Positions 6,418-7,750 of a stretch of DNA of 7,750 nucleotides are shown here, piece after piece. Within the stretch, counting starts at the first letter, position 1. Each line of letters begins with the position of its first letter. The DNA lies in NCBI GenBank assembly GCA_027619145.1, contig JAQCGA010000177.1, positions 1 through 7,750 on the forward strand, given 5' to 3'. The notes below the pieces were generated by a model. It was not told the origin of the DNA, searched no databases, and saw only the letters and a program-made list of their open reading frames with translations. The translations under genes were made by a program, and so were the position numbers. Source of the DNA: a bacterium. Lineage in GTDB: Bacteria > Latescibacterota > UBA2968 > GCA-2709665.

Positions 6418-6436
6418 TTACGTTTTGAAGACGGTG
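6411..6436. promoter_or_regulatory. Inverted repeat in the sigma factor upstream region
   Basis: The arms 6411-6419 and 6428-6436 pair over 9 bp (one T-G pair; the core is CGTCTT with AAGACG) around an 8-nt loop. It overlaps the CGTC candidate -10 and the expected transcript start, so it may be an operator or a 5' leader hairpin. No T-run follows, so it is not a terminator. Confidence 0.35.
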
Positions 6437-6469
6437 CGGTTTACATATTTTGTTACAGGGAGCGGCTGG

Positions 6470-7060
6470 ATGACAGATGCCGAGCTGGTTGCACGGTTTC
6501 TCGCAGGAGATGTGGGTGCGTTTAATACACTGGTGCGACGGTGGGAACGGCCCGCATACAATTTTATTTTGCGGTACGCGGGCAACCGGGAAGAGGCGCG
6601 GGATTTGTGTCAGAAGACCTTTATCCGGGTACATAAAAACCTTCGCCGATTGCGCGACCGGGAGAAGTTCAGTACGTGGTTTTATCAGGTGGCGTTGAAT
6701 ACCTGCCGGGATGCGGCTCGGAGCCGGCAGCGGCATCCCACGTGTTCGCTGGATGGAATGGAAGAGGTGGATCTGGGCACCGTGTCGGAGATGGTTTCCT
6801 CTTCCATTCAGCCGGACGCGGTGGCGCACAATTTGGGAGTGCGTGAGTTGCTAAACCGGGCACTGCAGGCCATTCCTGAAGAACAGCGCGTGGTGGTGGT
6901 GATGAAGGAGTATCAGGGGCTGAAGTTTGTGGAGATTGCCGAGGTGCTGGAGGTACCGCTGAATACGGTAAAGTCACGGATGTATTACGGGTTGAATGCG
7001 TTGAGAAAATTATTTGAGCAGTGGCAGATTGATGAGGAGATGGTGCGATATGACGTGTGA
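6470..7060 (+). CDS. ECF-family RNA polymerase sigma factor (196 aa)
   Basis: Group 4 (extracytoplasmic function) sigma factor directing RNA polymerase to a stress or envelope regulon. Region 2 spans about residues 18-88, including NREEARDLCQKTFIRVHKNL (39-58) and FSTWFYQVALNTCRDAARSR (67-86), typical sigma2 helices for -10 recognition. A short variable linker follows. Region 4 spans about 126-185, with LNRALQAIPEEQRVVVVM and the helix-turn-helix EIAEVLEVPLNTVKSRMYYG (155-174) for -35 binding. The ATG at 6470 has AGGGAG 7 nt upstream and gives the usual family start (MTDAELVARFLAGD); an in-frame ATG at 6398 would lack family similarity and lies in the promoter region. The gene overlaps the anti-sigma gene by 11 bp and is divergent from the metabolic genes. 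Length is normal for an ECF protein; no extra sensor domain is seen. Confidence 0.95.
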   Translation: MTDAELVARFLAGDVGAFNTLVRRWERPAYNFILRYAGNREEARDLCQKTFIRVHKNLRRLRDREKFSTWFYQVALNTCRDAARSRQRHPTCSLDGMEEVDLGTVSEMVSSSIQPDAVAHNLGVRELLNRALQAIPEEQRVVVVMKEYQGLKFVEIAEVLEVPLNTVKSRMYYGLNALRKLFEQWQIDEEMVRYDV

Positions 7061-7709
7061 TATGAAGGAAGAGCGCCTGATTGGGTTGATGTACGGAGAA
7101 CTGGATCCTGCGGAGCAGGAAACCGTGGCGGCACACGTGGCAGGTTGCGTTTTGTGCACGCAGGCGATGGCGCAGATGTCACAGACGGGCCGGATGCTAC
7201 GTGCGTGGCCAGATGAGGAGCCGGGAATGGACCTGGTGTTTGTACAGGACCGAGCACCGTTCTGGAACGCACTGGTTCCGGACTGGTTTTCCGGGTGGGG
7301 TCGGTTTGCCGCAGGGGTGGCCATGGGAACGGCCGTTGTGCTGCTGGCACTGATGTTCCTGAATTTTGAGGCGGAGTACCAGGATGGGTCCCTGCGGTTA
7401 TCTGTGGGGAAGAGGTCTGCGCAAGAAGCCGTGATGGACCCGATGGAGCGACCGATTACGTTGCGGGAATTTGCGGAGCTTCAGGAACAATCCATCCGCG
7501 TCATTCAGGAGTTGATTCAGAATTCCGAAGAGCGTCAGCAGGAGACGGTGGGGTTTGCATTGAGTCAGTTCGCCCGGGACCTGGAGGCGCAACGACAGCG
7601 AGATTTACAACTGGTGGGGCAGGGGTTGGAAGGTGTGGAATACAGTACCCAGCGTCAATTGCGGCAACTGGGACAGTTGATTACGTTGACCTCACAGGGT
7701 GGACAATAA
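7050..7709 (+). CDS. Zinc-binding membrane anti-sigma factor (219 aa)
   Basis: Partner of the sigma factor just upstream. The N-terminal cytoplasmic domain carries the anti-sigma zinc-finger motif: His29, Cys33, Cys36 (AAHVAGCVLC) after the helix GELDPAEQETV. One membrane helix is predicted at about 87-106 (AAGVAMGTAVVLLALMFLNF), so the rest should face outside the cytoplasm. The outer part (about 135-215) is charged and Gln-rich with heptad-like spacing, likely a coiled coil. Such proteins hold the sigma factor inactive until a signal releases it, commonly by proteolysis or a change at the zinc site. I chose the ATG at 7050, which overlaps the sigma gene by 11 bp and has AGGAGA 9 nt upstream; the ATG at 7062 is possible but lies too far from that site. 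The signal sensed cannot be read from the sequence. Confidence 0.9.
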   Translation: MTCDMKEERLIGLMYGELDPAEQETVAAHVAGCVLCTQAMAQMSQTGRMLRAWPDEEPGMDLVFVQDRAPFWNALVPDWFSGWGRFAAGVAMGTAVVLLALMFLNFEAEYQDGSLRLSVGKRSAQEAVMDPMERPITLREFAELQEQSIRVIQELIQNSEERQQETVGFALSQFARDLEAQRQRDLQLVGQGLEGVEYSTQRQLRQLGQLITLTSQGGQ

Positions 7710-7710
7710 C

Positions 7711-7750
7711 ATGCATCGCGTGCGGGTAGAAATAGGATGTGGTATTGATA
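7711..7750 (+). CDS. Start of a third gene in the sigma/anti-sigma operon (cut by window edge)
   Basis: An ATG at 7711 lies one base after the anti-sigma stop (TAA-C-ATG), preceded by AGGGTGG at about 8 nt. Thirteen codons are open to the edge (MHRVRVEIGCGID). The packing suggests a third operon member, but the fragment is too short to name and shows no signal peptide yet. Confidence 0.45.
   Translation, partial: MHRVRVEIGCGID

Overview
The window (about 55-60% G+C in its genes) reads as a chromosomal accessory or metabolic region of an uncultured, environmental bacterium. A REP-associated transposase, GTAG-type hairpin repeats, the widespread CCCTCACCCC-type palindromic repeat, two amidohydrolases, a GguC/AraD1-like enzyme and an ECF sigma/anti-sigma pair together recall Candidatus Poribacteria, Latescibacterota and similar phyla. 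That placement is an impression from gene content, not a phylogenetic result.

Layout. Positions 1-309 hold the N-terminal part of a Y1 (HUH) REP-associated transposase on the minus strand. It runs off the left edge, carries one REP hairpin in frame, and has a second just upstream of its start. From 6309 down to 361 lies a minus-strand run of five genes: a 699-aa protein of unknown function, a 216-aa cyclase-family protein, a 335-aa GguC/AraD1-type protein of the fumarylacetoacetate hydrolase superfamily, and two amidohydrolase_2 family proteins (281 and 295 aa). The first three are packed with a 1-bp gap and a 4-bp ATGA overlap, so they form one translationally coupled block. A 276-bp spacer with a third REP-like hairpin separates them from the amidohydrolases, and a 164-bp MITE-like inverted-repeat element lies between the two amidohydrolase genes.

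From 6470 to the right edge, divergently transcribed, lie an ECF sigma factor, its zinc-binding membrane anti-sigma factor (11-bp overlap) and the first codons of a third gene. The 160-bp divergent region holds a sigma70-like promoter candidate facing left and an ECF-type promoter candidate facing right. Their -35 elements are almost adjacent.

How it may work together (inference): the cyclase-like, GguC-like and amidohydrolase proteins fit breakdown of a sugar acid or lactone, with the 699-aa protein as an unknown beta-rich partner. Nothing in the sequence fixes the substrate. The most unusual points are the cyclase-family protein, which lacks several normal metal/catalytic residues; the transposase gene with its own REP in the reading frame; and the back-to-back promoters.
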